A stretch of 64,000 bases of DNA from Gimesia fumaroli (GCF_007754425.1 NZ_CP037452.1:7357164-7421163), one strand, 5' to 3'. Shown: positions 8,387-20,134, numbered from the stretch's first letter. A program made the numbers and translations. Notes: generated by a model from the sequence alone, not told the origin.

Positions 8387-9574
8387 TTAATCTAACCGTT
8401 CAAAATGGAGAGGATGATCAGACTCCAGATCTGCGACGCGCATTGAAATCTTGCCGTCCAGAACATCGGTTAAAAGATCGCCACACACTTCGGCTCGCCA
8501 GCCCGACATCAGCCGCGGCTTATCTTCGCTCTGTTCTTTATAAACATGATATCGAACAAGGTGTCTTAAGTCGGCTGAAGTTCCGACCAGGGTTTGGGAC
8601 ACATTCATTTCAGCACAACGATTGGCCAGCGCGATGCCCAGCAACTTTCCAATAACCTGTTCATCCTGATTCTGCTGATTACTGGAGTTTTCCATCTGCT
8701 GCGGAAGTTGATCGTTGGGAATCTGTTGGGCCTTGGCGATCCGCTGGATCAGTTCGGGGGCCATCTTGAACATGTTTTTGCGATTGAGATCGCGGGTTGC
8801 CGTCAGATCTTGTGTGGTCTTTGGTTTCCGTCGTGCCAGTTCGATCAACAGGTCGTCACGCAATACGCGCCGCGCTGGTTGATTTTTCTCCTGAGCCACT
8901 TCGTCGCGCCAGGCAAATAATTCCCGCACAATCGCCAGTTCGCGTGGCTTCAGTTTATGCAATCCGGAAAGGCGTCGCCAGTTTTCACGATGAAATTCGG
9001 AATCAACTTCATCAATCATCCGCTGGAACTCTGCTTCGGCCCACTCAATCCGTCCCAGATCGGTCAGTTCTTTTTCCTGTATCTTCCAGATCTTCAAAAC
9101 ATATTTCACATCATCGAGTGCATACTTGATTTGCTGCTGAGTCAGCGGTCGACGTCGCCAGTCTGTGCGTGTCTCTTTACTGCCGGCCTTTTCACTCAGC
9201 ACGCGCGCCACCAGTGCCGTATAAGAGATGGGAAAACTGCGCGACCGCAGCCCCTCTGCCACCTGCAGATCAACGAGCTTCTGAGGTTTCTTGCCGGAAA
9301 AATGCCGACAAAAGCGGATCTCTTCTCGTCCGCCATGCACGACGACTGTTGTGGAATCGTTGGTCATGATCTCCCACCAGGGAGAAAGATCGTCCACCTC
9401 ATAGGGATCAACTGCGACAGACTGCCCATTCCAAGCGAACTGTAACAGCGAAAGTTCCGGACGATAGGTAAATTCCGAAACAAACTCCGTATCGAATGCA
9501 ACGATGCCCGCGTCTAAGATTTGATCACATAAGGCGATAAATTCAGACTGCTGAACAATGAGTGGGCTCGACAT
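8387..9574 (-). CDS. rnd: Ribonuclease D
   Basis: 3'-5' exoribonuclease of the DEDD family for tRNA and structured-RNA 3' trimming. From the ATG at 9574 the protein has 395 residues. Exonuclease motif I is FDTEFVSEFTY, motif III is YALDDVKYVL. Motif II reads VVHGGREEIRFC, where an Asp is expected at the second acidic position but Glu is seen. Helical HRDC-like regions follow (LRELAIVRELFAWRDEVA-like segment around residues 210-290 and a second near the C-terminus). An ATG 18 codons upstream gives a longer frame, but the protein opening MSSPLIVQQSEF at 9574, with AAGGA about 12 bases upstream, fits the family better. Confidence 0.88.
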   Translation of the reverse strand: MSSPLIVQQSEFIALCDQILDAGIVAFDTEFVSEFTYRPELSLLQFAWNGQSVAVDPYEVDDLSPWWEIMTNDSTTVVVHGGREEIRFCRHFSGKKPQKLVDLQVAEGLRSRSFPISYTALVARVLSEKAGSKETRTDWRRRPLTQQQIKYALDDVKYVLKIWKIQEKELTDLGRIEWAEAEFQRMIDEVDSEFHRENWRRLSGLHKLKPRELAIVRELFAWRDEVAQEKNQPARRVLRDDLLIELARRKPKTTQDLTATRDLNRKNMFKMAPELIQRIAKAQQIPNDQLPQQMENSSNQQNQDEQVIGKLLGIALANRCAEMNVSQTLVGTSADLRHLVRYHVYKEQSEDKPRLMSGWRAEVCGDLLTDVLDGKISMRVADLESDHPLHFERLD

Positions 9575-9917
9575 TCTTAAATAACTTCCTTTTCCCGGGC
9601 CAGGAATCACAGATCGTTCAACTGCCAATGACCTGTCGATTTTATTATGCTTAAATCCTAATGTTGTAGATATTTACTGATTTCGTCAATGAACTCAAGT
9701 GTTTTTTGTGCTCGTTGATCTGTTTACCCTGGTGCCAGAATTCCTGAAGATCCCTGAGAAAAAGCTCTGGAAGTCACTTGGATTCGTAAAAATCCGGTAA
9801 GTTCCACCGGCTCTGGTGACGATTCTGTTTATATCAGGAACAGGAATTCCTGACGTATCGGCAGAACCTGCCGATCATGAACTATGCTCTGAAACGACGC
9901 TCCAGGAGTGCATTATC
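9575..9917. other. Divergent intergenic region, rnd / MotB-like gene
   Basis: About 340 bases between two divergent genes, expected to hold both promoters. No RNA gene, repeat or convincing small gene was recognised in it. Confidence 0.4.
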
Positions 9918-10634
9918 ATGGAAGATGATGGCCCACCAGGAGTCCCGGAATGGGTTGTGACTTATGGCGACATGATGTCTCTCCTGCTCACGTTCTTTAT
10001 CATGCTGGTTTCCTTGAGTGAAATCGTCAATGATGAAAAATACCGGGCCATTCTGGAATCCATTCAAAGTTATACGGGATACCGTACCGGTCCGGTTTCG
10101 CCACCCGGTAAGTATTTCCCCATGAATTCGCTCGTAGAACAAATGAGTATGCTGGGAGCGTTCACAGACAGCCCGGATCGAGGACGAGGCGGGATTAAAA
10201 CGCGTTCCCTGGAAGGAGATGACGTCCGGGTTTACCGCACGCGGGAGGGAACTCCCGTACAAGTGGGTGAAGCCTTACACTACACCCAGACCGAGATTTC
10301 GCTGAATGAAGAGCGGATTAAAAAGCTCGATGAAATCATTCCTGAGCTGGCAGGAAAGCCGAACAAAATCGAATTACGGTCGCATACTTCGATTGAACCG
10401 CTACCTGCCAACTGCCCGATTAAGGACAAACTGGTTCTGACTTACGACCGGGGCCGCCACGTAATGAATTATCTGATCCAAAAAGGAATTGCTCCAAAAC
10501 GGATCCGAATCACAGCCGCCGCCGATTATGAACCACCGCCTCAAACCGGTGATGAAAAGTCGGAACAAATGGACCGGCTGGACGTTTTATTGCTGGATGC
10601 CTTCGTCACAGACTATGTTGGTCCCAGAAAATAA
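9918..10634 (+). CDS. MotB-like OmpA-domain protein
   Basis: A 238-residue protein with the MotB pattern: a short N-terminus, PEWVVTYGDMMSLLLTFFI followed by MLVSLSEI (the single membrane helix with the conserved proton-channel Asp), a linker, and a C-terminal OmpA-like peptidoglycan-binding domain (NKIELRSHTS, RGRHVMNYLIQKGIAPKRIR). Such proteins act as ion-driven stators or as cell-wall anchors. AGGAG at 9904-9908 places the start at the ATG 9918, not at earlier in-frame codons. No motA or other flagellar gene is in the window, so a flagellar role cannot be assumed. Confidence 0.82.
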   Translation: MEDDGPPGVPEWVVTYGDMMSLLLTFFIMLVSLSEIVNDEKYRAILESIQSYTGYRTGPVSPPGKYFPMNSLVEQMSMLGAFTDSPDRGRGGIKTRSLEGDDVRVYRTREGTPVQVGEALHYTQTEISLNEERIKKLDEIIPELAGKPNKIELRSHTSIEPLPANCPIKDKLVLTYDRGRHVMNYLIQKGIAPKRIRITAAADYEPPPQTGDEKSEQMDRLDVLLLDAFVTDYVGPRK

Positions 10635-10649
10635 ACCGCGGATGCTCGT

Positions 10650-10982
10650 TTAGTCGTCGGTCAATTCCGTCGCCAGCTGACGAAGATAACGAGTCGTAGG
10701 ATCCTGCATTTTCAAGATGTGCGGCGTTGAGGCTTCTTCGTGTGCCTCATCAATGCGACATGTGACGCCGGGAGCCAGTGGCACATACATCGACGAAACA
10801 CGAGTATTCATGCTGTTGTCTTTTGCTTCACGCATTTCCTGGTCCTTCATTCTCATTTCATCTAACACAATCGGATTCCATGTTTCTTTTCGCAGGTCTG
10901 CTGAAACATAATTAATCCGAGCCCAGCGTCTCATTCTGAATTCTGCTGCTAAAGAGGTTGCAGCGCTTGCCTCTCTTTTCAT
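10650..10982 (-). CDS. Small hypothetical protein
   Basis: A 110-residue frame, convergent with the MotB-like gene and starting at an ATG preceded by GAAGGG with nine-base spacing. The product is charged, with no signal peptide and no membrane segment, and I recognise no family. The good ribosome binding site and compact convergent placement favour a real gene, but the composition alone does not prove it. Confidence 0.45.
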   Translation of the reverse strand: MKREASAATSLAAEFRMRRWARINYVSADLRKETWNPIVLDEMRMKDQEMREAKDNSMNTRVSSMYVPLAPGVTCRIDEAHEEASTPHILKMQDPTTRYLRQLATELTDD

Positions 10983-11225
10983 GCTGTGATGCCCTTCACT
11001 GATGAATCTTCTTATATGCGACTACTACAGAAATCGTCTCTGGTCATACATCAGCCAAAATGAATTTATTTCTATGACCTGCTTTGAGTGAGATTTGACT
11101 CAAGATGCAGCTATTCCAGATACAACCCGAACAACATTACCCTTGAGAAAAATAGCTAAGACCACACCAACAGCCACACGCAGAGCAATCGACAAGACCA
11201 GCCTCAACCACCCCAACCGGCACAA

Positions 11226-11894
11226 TCAGCCCTCTTCTTCCTCATAATCCACAGAATCATCGTCCGGCACGCGATACCGCGAAAGCAATAGTCCCAAAAT
11301 ATCACGGGTTGACCTGGTGACGGTTTCTAACTGTTGGGACTGCGACTCATGCAGGAAGGTAAACGACAGGACGACGATCACAGCAGCGGTCAGTAAAATG
11401 GACGAGCGGACTTTCTGATTTTCACTCAGGACCCCCAGCATCGGCACATACCAGGACCGATTGGAAACAGGGATTTTCTTTCCGGGATCCCACTGTGGAA
11501 CGTCCAGCGCTAAATCGGGATCGACGGCAATTCTCTCTTCCCCCGGGCGCACTGCATCAAAATCAACACGCGCGACTTCCGAGCGGAATTCCGGATCGTG
11601 CTCTAAAGAATGGGCGATTTCCCGCAGATACTCAACCTGATTTTCCAGCGAAACCAGCTGGACCTGATTGGCAAGATACTCGTTTTTTAAATTCAAATAA
11701 GACAGATATCGCGGGGACAATACGACCGCAGCAAACAGGCTCGCTGCAATAAAAAGAAAGATCCAGAATGTAACGGAGATCATCCAGCCGAGACTGGATT
11801 CATCATTCTGATTCCGTGTGACAGACACAATATTCAAACCCGATCTGAATTGATTCAAGTACCGATGGGAAACTTCAACACGCTTCCCCTTCAA
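11226..11894 (-). CDS. DivIC/FtsL-like septum-associated membrane protein with an extra C-terminal helix
   Basis: About 222 residues. A membrane helix (ISVTFWIFLFIAASLFAAVVL) is followed directly by a coiled-coil stretch (LKNEYLANQVQLVSLENQVE) ending in an acidic region, the organisation of FtsL/DivIC/FtsB proteins. A second helix (SILLTAAVIVVLSFTFLH) and an acidic tail follow, which FtsB lacks. The gene lies downstream of eno on the same strand; eno-ftsB linkage is well known in other bacteria and supports the assignment. The start is uncertain: the longest frame begins at a TTG (11894), while an ATG at 11783 begins almost at the helix. Many planctomycetes lack FtsZ, so the role may differ from classical division. 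Confidence 0.6.
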   Translation of the reverse strand: MKGKRVEVSHRYLNQFRSGLNIVSVTRNQNDESSLGWMISVTFWIFLFIAASLFAAVVLSPRYLSYLNLKNEYLANQVQLVSLENQVEYLREIAHSLEHDPEFRSEVARVDFDAVRPGEERIAVDPDLALDVPQWDPGKKIPVSNRSWYVPMLGVLSENQKVRSSILLTAAVIVVLSFTFLHESQSQQLETVTRSTRDILGLLLSRYRVPDDDSVDYEEEEG

Positions 11895-11990
11895 TCAAAA
11901 TCGTCATTCCAATACAGGACTCTTCATCTCCTGGCAAACAGTAGCGATTACCCGCTTTATCACCAATGTACTGATTAGAAAACGGCGCAT

Positions 11991-12026
11991 GAAAAAACTC
12001 CCCTTCGATCTCTCAAAGGGGAGCTG
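11991..12026 (-). terminator. Rho-independent terminator of eno
   Basis: On the minus strand CTCCCCTT (12023-12016) pairs with AAGGGGAG (12005-11998), with a ten-base loop, followed by TTTTTT. It lies about 25 bases after the eno stop and separates eno from the DivIC-like gene. Confidence 0.85.
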
Positions 12027-12050
12027 ATTTTAGAATTCAAATTCGCCTGA

Positions 12051-13800
<1,750 letters not shown>

Positions 13801-14835
13801 ATGAGTTCAACTTCACCACAAACCAGCCAGCAAACGACAGGAAAATCGTACGCCCCTCTTGCTGTCGAGCCGATGGACCCCCAGCTGACAACCATTCAGC
13901 CAGGAGGCGGCATGATTATCAACCTGGAAATGTTCTGGGGGCGTTGGCGGCGGTTCTGGTTAAAAACGTTTCGACGTGGTTATGTCCAGAAAATGGAGAG
14001 CACGCGCAAAGGCGATTTTAACCCGTGCCCGCACGAGGTCCTCGATCCGCGTGATTTAAAGTATTACGAAAATCAGGGAGGCTACTACTGGGACGAACAA
14101 GATGATCCGTTTGCCTATCGCAACCGTCTGCCATTTGCTCGGGAAGGGTTGGCAGAACTGATTGTGCTCTCGACTCTGTTCTTCGGGGGCATGGCTCTAT
14201 TAGCAGGACTGATTCTGGCAACCAAGATCTCCGGAGTCGCAGCGATCATTGGCTGGCTGCTGGTCTTCACGCTCTTTTTATTCGGACTGGAAATCGTCTG
14301 GTTCTTTCGCAATCCCAGGCGTATGATTCCTGAAGGTGCAGGCGTGATCGTCTCCCCCGCCGACGGGACATTCGATACGATCGACGAAATCGAACACCAC
14401 GAATATATCGGCGGCCCTGCCATTGAAATTGGGATCTTTCTTTCCATCTTTAACGTACACATCAACCGCATGCCTGCTGCAGGCAAAATTATCAAACTCA
14501 CTTATCGCCCCGGTAAATGCCTGAACGCACTTCGTCCCGAGTCGACACGGGAAAATGAGCGATTGGAAATCTACCTGCAAACTCCCGAACCCACATTAAG
14601 ACCCATACTGGTGCAACAGATCACAGGTGCGATTGCCCGTCGGATCGTCTGTCGGTTGAAACCGGGAGATGAATTATCCAAAGGGGATCAGTTTGGTATG
14701 ATCAAACTGGGTTCGCGAACTGTGATCGTGTTTCCAAAAGAAGAAGGGCTGGAAATTCTGGCAAAACCAGGCGATAAACTGAAAGCCGGTTCAAGCATCC
14801 TGGCGAAATATGCATCGTCAGATAAAGCTGACTGA
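13801..14835 (+). CDS. psd: Phosphatidylserine decarboxylase
   Basis: Converts phosphatidylserine to phosphatidylethanolamine in the membrane using a self-made pyruvoyl group. The 344-residue protein has a polar N-terminal extension of about 115 residues, two hydrophobic segments (about 118-165, ending LEIVWFFRNPRRMIP), and the decarboxylase core with SPADGTFDTID, LSIFNVHINRMPAAGKI and the cleavage region KLGSRTVIVFP. The Gly-Ser-Arg form at the cleavage site matches the short, archaeal/rhizobial-type enzymes, not the LGST form of E. coli. pssA, the preceding step of the pathway, follows 19 bases downstream, so the pair forms a phospholipid operon. The long N-terminal extension is unusual for the short type. 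Confidence 0.9.
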   Translation: MSSTSPQTSQQTTGKSYAPLAVEPMDPQLTTIQPGGGMIINLEMFWGRWRRFWLKTFRRGYVQKMESTRKGDFNPCPHEVLDPRDLKYYENQGGYYWDEQDDPFAYRNRLPFAREGLAELIVLSTLFFGGMALLAGLILATKISGVAAIIGWLLVFTLFLFGLEIVWFFRNPRRMIPEGAGVIVSPADGTFDTIDEIEHHEYIGGPAIEIGIFLSIFNVHINRMPAAGKIIKLTYRPGKCLNALRPESTRENERLEIYLQTPEPTLRPILVQQITGAIARRIVCRLKPGDELSKGDQFGMIKLGSRTVIVFPKEEGLEILAKPGDKLKAGSSILAKYASSDKAD

Positions 14836-14854
14836 TTAACTGCTGAGGAAACTG

Positions 14855-15742
14855 ATGAAAAAGAAGCGTAAACTGATCGCCGTGCTCCCGACGTTATTAA
14901 CGTTAGGTAATGCCGCCTGCGGATTCGGCGCGATCACCTATGCCGCAAAAGTCGGTCCTGAATACCTCGGCCAGACTGCCAGCGGCGGGTTAACCCGGAT
15001 GCTGGGAACCTCACCCGGCCTCTTCAATTCGTTCGAAAACCAGCACCTGTTTATTGCCGCAGTCTTGATTTTCGTAGCCATGCTGTTTGACGCACTCGAC
15101 GGTAGCGCTGCCCGCTGGACCAATCAAACCAGTGAATTCGGCGCACAACTCGATAGTCTGTGCGATGCAATCAGCTTCGGCATTGCTCCCGCATTCCTGA
15201 TGCTGCAGATGATTCAATTTCGAACCGAAGTTTACCATCCCCGGCTCCTCTGGGTCATCGCTCTGCTATTCGCCGTCTGCACCATACTCCGACTGGCCCG
15301 ATTCAACGTGGAATCGGACGAGGATGACACGCATGAAGGCTTCAGCGGCCTCCCCTCACCGGCGGCAGCAGGCACGGTCGCATCCTTCCCGATCGCCATG
15401 CGTGGCCTGTATAAACTGGCGGACACCGAACCCGATTCCTTCACCCAGTCACTTGCACAATGGCTGATCCCGGCAGTAGAAATGGCACTCCCGCTGATCA
15501 CACTGGCCGTGGCTGCCCTGATGGTTTCACGAATTCGATATGCCCATGTTTTTAACCAGTTGTTCACCGGCCAACGCAGCCGCCGCCATGTGATTCAACT
15601 GGTATTCTCGATGGCTCTGATCTTTCTGGTCCGAGAACTGGCGATTCCGGTTTTATTCTGCTATTTCGCATTTTCGTCTCCAATTCGGGCTTTTTGGGAA
15701 GAAGTTCTCGCCGGGCGACTATACAAATCAAAAGAAATTTGA
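14855..15742 (+). CDS. pssA: CDP-diacylglycerol-serine O-phosphatidyltransferase
   Basis: Makes phosphatidylserine from CDP-diacylglycerol and serine, the substrate for Psd encoded just upstream. The 295-residue multi-pass membrane protein carries the CDP-alcohol phosphotransferase signature DALDGSAARW with the following G...D...D residues (EFGAQLDSLCDAISFG, residues about 90-110). The N-terminus is basic (MKKKRKLIAVLPTLLTLGN), as in the family. GAGGAAACTG precedes the ATG. ribE follows after 53 bases. Confidence 0.93.
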   Translation: MKKKRKLIAVLPTLLTLGNAACGFGAITYAAKVGPEYLGQTASGGLTRMLGTSPGLFNSFENQHLFIAAVLIFVAMLFDALDGSAARWTNQTSEFGAQLDSLCDAISFGIAPAFLMLQMIQFRTEVYHPRLLWVIALLFAVCTILRLARFNVESDEDDTHEGFSGLPSPAAAGTVASFPIAMRGLYKLADTEPDSFTQSLAQWLIPAVEMALPLITLAVAALMVSRIRYAHVFNQLFTGQRSRRHVIQLVFSMALIFLVRELAIPVLFCYFAFSSPIRAFWEEVLAGRLYKSKEI

Positions 15743-15795
15743 GAAACTGAGCGGTTTAACCCCCTGATAATCGAACCCTGAAGGTGCTGTCGCCG

Positions 15796-16413
15796 ATGTT
15801 TACGGGACTGGTCGAGGGCCGGGGTACCGTTCATCTTCTGGAACCGAACGGCTCTGCCATCGATTTAACGCTTGAGATTCCGGAACTCATAATCCATGAG
15901 GCCCACATCGGTGATAGTGTGGCCATCAATGGCTGCTGCCTGACGGTGATTGAAATTGATCGCCGTTTCCTGAAGTTTCAGGCTGGCGCAGAAACCCTGG
16001 CAAAAACCAATCTGGGACTGCTCTCCGTTGGTGATCTGGTCAACCTCGAACGGCCCCTGGCAGCCAACGGGCGACTGGGGGGGCACTTTGTTCAAGGTCA
16101 CGTCGATGGTGTTGGTTCGATCAAATCCATCGACCGGGATGGGGAATGGATCACAATGTGGTTCGAAATCCCACGGGAACTTGCCCTGCAGATGGTGCCT
16201 AAAGGATCGGTCACCATTGATGGAATCAGTCTGACGATTGTGGAATGCCAGCAAACCGCTTTCAGTATCGCGCTCATACCGCATACGCTGGAAGTCACCA
16301 CACTGGGGCAAAAGCAGGTTGGCAGCGTTGTGAATATCGAAACAGATATCCTCGGGAAGTACGTCCAAAAACTGATTCCCTTAACACTTGATGGTTTCAA
16401 TGAAAGACGATGA
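15796..16413 (+). CDS. ribE: Riboflavin synthase, alpha subunit
   Basis: Dismutates two 6,7-dimethyl-8-ribityllumazine molecules to riboflavin, the last step of the pathway. The 205-residue product starts MFTGLVEGRGTV, the family's typical opening, and has two lumazine-binding repeats, each with a version of GDSVAINGCCLTV (residues about 37-50) and KGSVTIDGISLTIV (about 135-150). GHFVQGHVDGVG marks the inter-repeat segment. The ATG at 15796 is chosen over the GTG at 15784 because of the conserved opening. The stop overlaps the start of rsmA by about 20 bases. Other rib genes are not in the window. Confidence 0.93.
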   Translation: MFTGLVEGRGTVHLLEPNGSAIDLTLEIPELIIHEAHIGDSVAINGCCLTVIEIDRRFLKFQAGAETLAKTNLGLLSVGDLVNLERPLAANGRLGGHFVQGHVDGVGSIKSIDRDGEWITMWFEIPRELALQMVPKGSVTIDGISLTIVECQQTAFSIALIPHTLEVTTLGQKQVGSVVNIETDILGKYVQKLIPLTLDGFNERR

Positions 16414-17320
16414 AAGGCAGACTCGATCTTATTTAATGCAGCTCTTCGAGCGGCATGGCTTTAACCCGCGCTCTGATCTGGGCCAAAACTTTCTGATCGA
16501 TCTGAATATCATCGAGTACGTCGTTCAACACGGCCATATTCAACCGCAGGACATCGTACTGGAGGTTGGTACGGGAACCGGCGGAATGACCACCTTCATG
16601 GCACAAAAAGCCCGGCACGTGGTTACGGTCGAATACGATCGCAACATGCACACACTGGCCAGTGAAGCCACTCAGCGCTATGACAATATCACACTGCTCA
16701 ATTGCGATGCCTTAAAAAATAAAAATCGCATGTCGCCCACGGTAATCAATGCGATTGAAGAGCAACTGGCAGCCAATCCCGGCAGTCAACTCAAACTGGT
16801 TGCCAATCTGCCTTACAACGTCGCCACACCGATTATTTCCAATATCGTTGCTTCTGACCTCCCCTGGAATCGCATGGTGGTCACAATTCAATATGAACTC
16901 GGTTTGAAGATGTCTTGCAAACCATCGACTTCCAATTACGGCGCGCTGTCGGTCTGGTTGCAGTCACAATGCTTTGTCAAACTTCTGAAAAAACTGGGGC
17001 CGACTGTTTTCTGGCCACGACCCAAAGTCGATTCTGCCATCGTACAACTGACGCCGAACCCGCCGCTCAAAAAACAGATCAAAGATCGTGTCTTCTTTCA
17101 GGATTTTCTGAGACGGATTTTTCAGCATCGGCGAAAATTGATGCGGAGCACTCTGGTGGGTATGTATAGCAAGCAGCTTTCCAAGTCGGCCGTCGATGAG
17201 ATTTTACTGACACACAACATCGATAAAGAAAAAATGCGGGCCGAAGAACTGACAGTGCCCGAAATGATTGCACTGGCCAATTCCTTTCAGGAACAGATCG
17301 CACAGCAAACAAGTATTTAA
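16391..17320 (+). CDS. rsmA: 16S rRNA (adenine1518-N6/adenine1519-N6)-dimethyltransferase
   Basis: Dimethylates two adjacent adenosines near the 3' end of 16S rRNA during 30S maturation. About 309 residues. It has SDLGQNFLIDLNII, the SAM-binding EVGTGTGGMTTF, and the catalytic ANLPYNVATPI motif; the C-terminal helical domain includes the FWPRPKVDSAIV element. The gene overlaps ribE; ATG codons at 16391 and 16400 are both possible starts, and no clear ribosome binding site decides between them, suggesting translational coupling. Confidence 0.93.
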   Translation: MVSMKDDERQTRSYLMQLFERHGFNPRSDLGQNFLIDLNIIEYVVQHGHIQPQDIVLEVGTGTGGMTTFMAQKARHVVTVEYDRNMHTLASEATQRYDNITLLNCDALKNKNRMSPTVINAIEEQLAANPGSQLKLVANLPYNVATPIISNIVASDLPWNRMVVTIQYELGLKMSCKPSTSNYGALSVWLQSQCFVKLLKKLGPTVFWPRPKVDSAIVQLTPNPPLKKQIKDRVFFQDFLRRIFQHRRKLMRSTLVGMYSKQLSKSAVDEILLTHNIDKEKMRAEELTVPEMIALANSFQEQIAQQTSI

Positions 17321-17434
17321 TCATTTGACCAGAGCCCCGACCAAAGGGTCAGAAACTGGTTTTACAAAAAATATTTTCCTATAAAATCAAACCATTATAG
17401 AAAATACATTAAAGAGACGCGAAGGAGAGGAACA

Positions 17435-18916
17435 ATGGAAGATCGAATTATCTGTCAGGGGATTACCTTCGATGACGTTTTGCTGCAACCTGCTTACAGT
17501 GAAGTGATGCCTTCCGAAGTCAGTGTAGCCACCCAACTCACGAAAAATATCCCTCTCAATGTTCCCATCATCAGCAGCCCCATGGACACCGTCACCGAAA
17601 GTGACATGGCCATTGGTATGGCCCAGGAAGGGGGCATCGGCGTCATTCACAAGAATATGACGCCGGAACAACAGTCAATGCAGGTCGACCTGGTAAAACG
17701 TAGCGAACACGGCGTGATTGTCGATCCGGTCACGCTCCCCCCCGAAGCCACAGTGGCAGAAGCTGCCGAAATCATGCAACGCAGAAATATTGGAGGGGTT
17801 CCCGTCACGAAAAATGGGAAACTTGCGGGAATTTTAACGAGCAGAGACTTACGATTTCTAGACTCCCCAGACACCTGTATTTCGGAAGTAATGACGAAAG
17901 ACAAGCTTGTAACGGCTACGGAAGATACAACACTTGAAGAAGCGCAACGGATATTATTGGAAAATAAGGTCGAGAAACTTCTGCTGGTTGACGAAAATTA
18001 TCAACTGAAGGGGCTCATTACGATTAAAGACATCGACAAGACGATGCAGTTCCCGCTGGCCTCAAAAGATTCACGAGGACGGCTGCGTGTGGGAGCTGCG
18101 GTGGGTGTACATGATTACGAACGAGCCGCTTTACTGATTGAGAAGGGCGTTGATCTCCTGGTTGTTGATAGTGCACATGGCCATTCCGGCAATGTTGTAC
18201 AGACCGTGAGAGAAATTAAAAGCCGATGGGACATCGATGTGGTTGCCGGTAATGTGGCGACAGAACAGGGTGCCCGTGACCTGGCAGATGCAGGTGCAGA
18301 TGCCGTCAAAGTCGGAATTGGTCCCGGATCAATCTGTACGACGCGAATTATCTCAGGTGTCGGTGTACCGCAATTAACGGCCATTTCTAATGCAGCGAAA
18401 GCATTGAAAGGGACTGGAATTCCGGTCATTGCTGATGGGGGAATTCGTTACAGTGGCGATATCGCCAAAGCACTGGCAGCCGGTGCTCATACGGTGATGT
18501 TAGGGGGTTTGCTCGCCGGTCTGGACGAAAGTCCGGGTGAGTTGATTTTGTATCAGGGTCGTAGCTTTAAGCGCTACCGTGGTATGGGATCGATGGGAGC
18601 AATGGTTAAAGGTAGTAGCGAACGCTACCGCCAAAGTTCAATCAGTCAAGATGGAAAGGACACTGCTAAAAAACTGGTACCTGAAGGAGTGGAAGGACGC
18701 GTGCCTTATAAAGGGCCACTGCAGAATTTACTCTATCAACTCGTAGGTGGACTACGGGCAGGCATGGGTTATTTAGGCGTCCAATCTATCGCGGAAATGC
18801 GAACAGAGGCCCGGTTTATTCAGGTTTCTGCAGCAACGGTTAGGGAGAACCATCCGCATGATATTTCAGTTACTCAGGAAGCACCAAATTACACAGCCGA
18901 ACATTCCATGGAATAG
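17435..18916 (+). CDS. guaB: Inosine-5'-monophosphate dehydrogenase
   Basis: Oxidises IMP to XMP, the committing step of GMP synthesis. The 493-residue protein has the normal layout: [15 protein letters not shown] at the N-terminus, a barrel interrupted by two CBS domains (about residues 95-205), and the catalytic loop [20 protein letters not shown] with the active-site Cys. The flap segment [11 protein letters not shown] is intact. A GGAGAGGA site precedes the ATG. The next gene overlaps its 3' end by 59 bases. Confidence 0.96.
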   Translation: MEDRIICQGITFDDVLLQPAYSEVMPSEVSVATQLTKNIPLNVPIISSPMDTVTESDMAIGMAQEGGIGVIHKNMTPEQQSMQVDLVKRSEHGVIVDPVTLPPEATVAEAAEIMQRRNIGGVPVTKNGKLAGILTSRDLRFLDSPDTCISEVMTKDKLVTATEDTTLEEAQRILLENKVEKLLLVDENYQLKGLITIKDIDKTMQFPLASKDSRGRLRVGAAVGVHDYERAALLIEKGVDLLVVDSAHGHSGNVVQTVREIKSRWDIDVVAGNVATEQGARDLADAGADAVKVGIGPGSICTTRIISGVGVPQLTAISNAAKALKGTGIPVIADGGIRYSGDIAKALAAGAHTVMLGGLLAGLDESPGELILYQGRSFKRYRGMGSMGAMVKGSSERYRQSSISQDGKDTAKKLVPEGVEGRVPYKGPLQNLLYQLVGGLRAGMGYLGVQSIAEMRTEARFIQVSAATVRENHPHDISVTQEAPNYTAEHSME

Positions 18917-20078
18917 TCGTCGATTGCGATGGCTGTTGGCCGTCGCACTCACGCTGGGATCGAGCCCTTTCTCTGTCGCGGGTGAACCTGCTTCAACAGA
19001 CCCGTTTCTTTCGCAGTCTTCCGGGGCTGCACAAACCTGGGAAGAACTGAAAAGCCGTTCCCCGGAACAACGCTGGGAGTCTCTCTCGCGCGAAAGTAAA
19101 CGTGAACTGAAAAAACAGGAACGGAAAGAGCGTCGGGAACAACGCAAGTCGAATAAAAATTCCGACGCAGTCGAACTCGTCCCCGAGTTCCGTAAGATTC
19201 CGGATCATTTTTCCACGCCGACCGCGCCAACAAATCCCGGAAACTCACAACCGGTTCCGGCTCCCAATACAAATGTACCAGCAACCACTCTGGAACCAAT
19301 TGCAGAACCGTTCAAAACAATCGGTCTGGAAGAGAAACCAGCGGGAACCTCAAGTTCCACGACCAATCTCGAATTCAATACCACCACTCCGGCAAACGCC
19401 AGCGGCAGCACGAATCCGATTGTTCCCTTATACCCGAATGGAAATCCAAGCGGGTCCCGTTTCGTCAATTCACAAAAAACCTTTGAAAAGGATGCCGCCT
19501 CTCCCGGATATGACGATAGCAAATATGCGGGAGAAGATCTCGAAGACGAAACGCCGCACCTGTTGAAACGAATTGCCGGAATCAGCCCCTTCTTTGATTA
19601 CGAACCTGATCCGGACATTGCCAAAAATGAACCATGCCGAAACCTGTGTCCCCGACCAGATGGCAAACCATGTAAGCTTTCTGATGCAGAAGGCGGAATG
19701 GTCATGGAATGCCCGAAAGAATTTCAGTTGAGTCGCGAACCCTATGTCGGTCGTAACTTCACCGAAAGTATCTATACCTGGGAAGCCTCCAATATCAATT
19801 ACAATCCGCTCTATTTTGAAGACACGAACCTGGAGCGATACGGAAACTCGCGGCGAGACCTGGTACAACCTTTTGTCTCAATCGGACGCTTCACTGGCCA
19901 GTTACTTGCACTTCCTTATCAGATGAGCATCGATCCTGTGAAAAAACGGGTTTACCCTCTGGGCTACTACCGTCCAGGCGAATACACGCCTAAACGGATC
20001 AACGGAATTCCCTGGAATACAAAAGCGGCAGTTACCGAAGGACTTACAGCAACCGGCTTGATCTTCCTGCTGCCTTAA
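18858..20078 (+). CDS. Secreted protein of unknown function, overlapping guaB
   Basis: A 406-residue protein with a basic N-terminus and a hydrophobic signal segment ([19 protein letters not shown]). The next 170 residues are low-complexity: a basic coiled stretch ([18 protein letters not shown]) and a Pro/Thr/Asn-rich linker. The C-terminal 170 residues look folded, with a Cys-rich piece ([20 protein letters not shown]) and a Tyr-rich segment ([34 protein letters not shown]). I recognise no catalytic motif. The first plausible ATG lies inside guaB in another frame, so cotranscription is likely. It is followed by a strong terminator. Confidence 0.75.
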   Translation: MIFQLLRKHQITQPNIPWNSRRLRWLLAVALTLGSSPFSVAGEPASTDPFLSQSSGAAQTWEELKSRSPEQRWESLSRESKRELKKQERKERREQRKSNKNSDAVELVPEFRKIPDHFSTPTAPTNPGNSQPVPAPNTNVPATTLEPIAEPFKTIGLEEKPAGTSSSTTNLEFNTTTPANASGSTNPIVPLYPNGNPSGSRFVNSQKTFEKDAASPGYDDSKYAGEDLEDETPHLLKRIAGISPFFDYEPDPDIAKNEPCRNLCPRPDGKPCKLSDAEGGMVMECPKEFQLSREPYVGRNFTESIYTWEASNINYNPLYFEDTNLERYGNSRRDLVQPFVSIGRFTGQLLALPYQMSIDPVKKRVYPLGYYRPGEYTPKRINGIPWNTKAAVTEGLTATGLIFLLP

Positions 20079-20134
20079 GCCAGTTCAAAACCATCTACGG
20101 TGGTTGCTCAGGCGATCGAAATTCGATATTCTCT

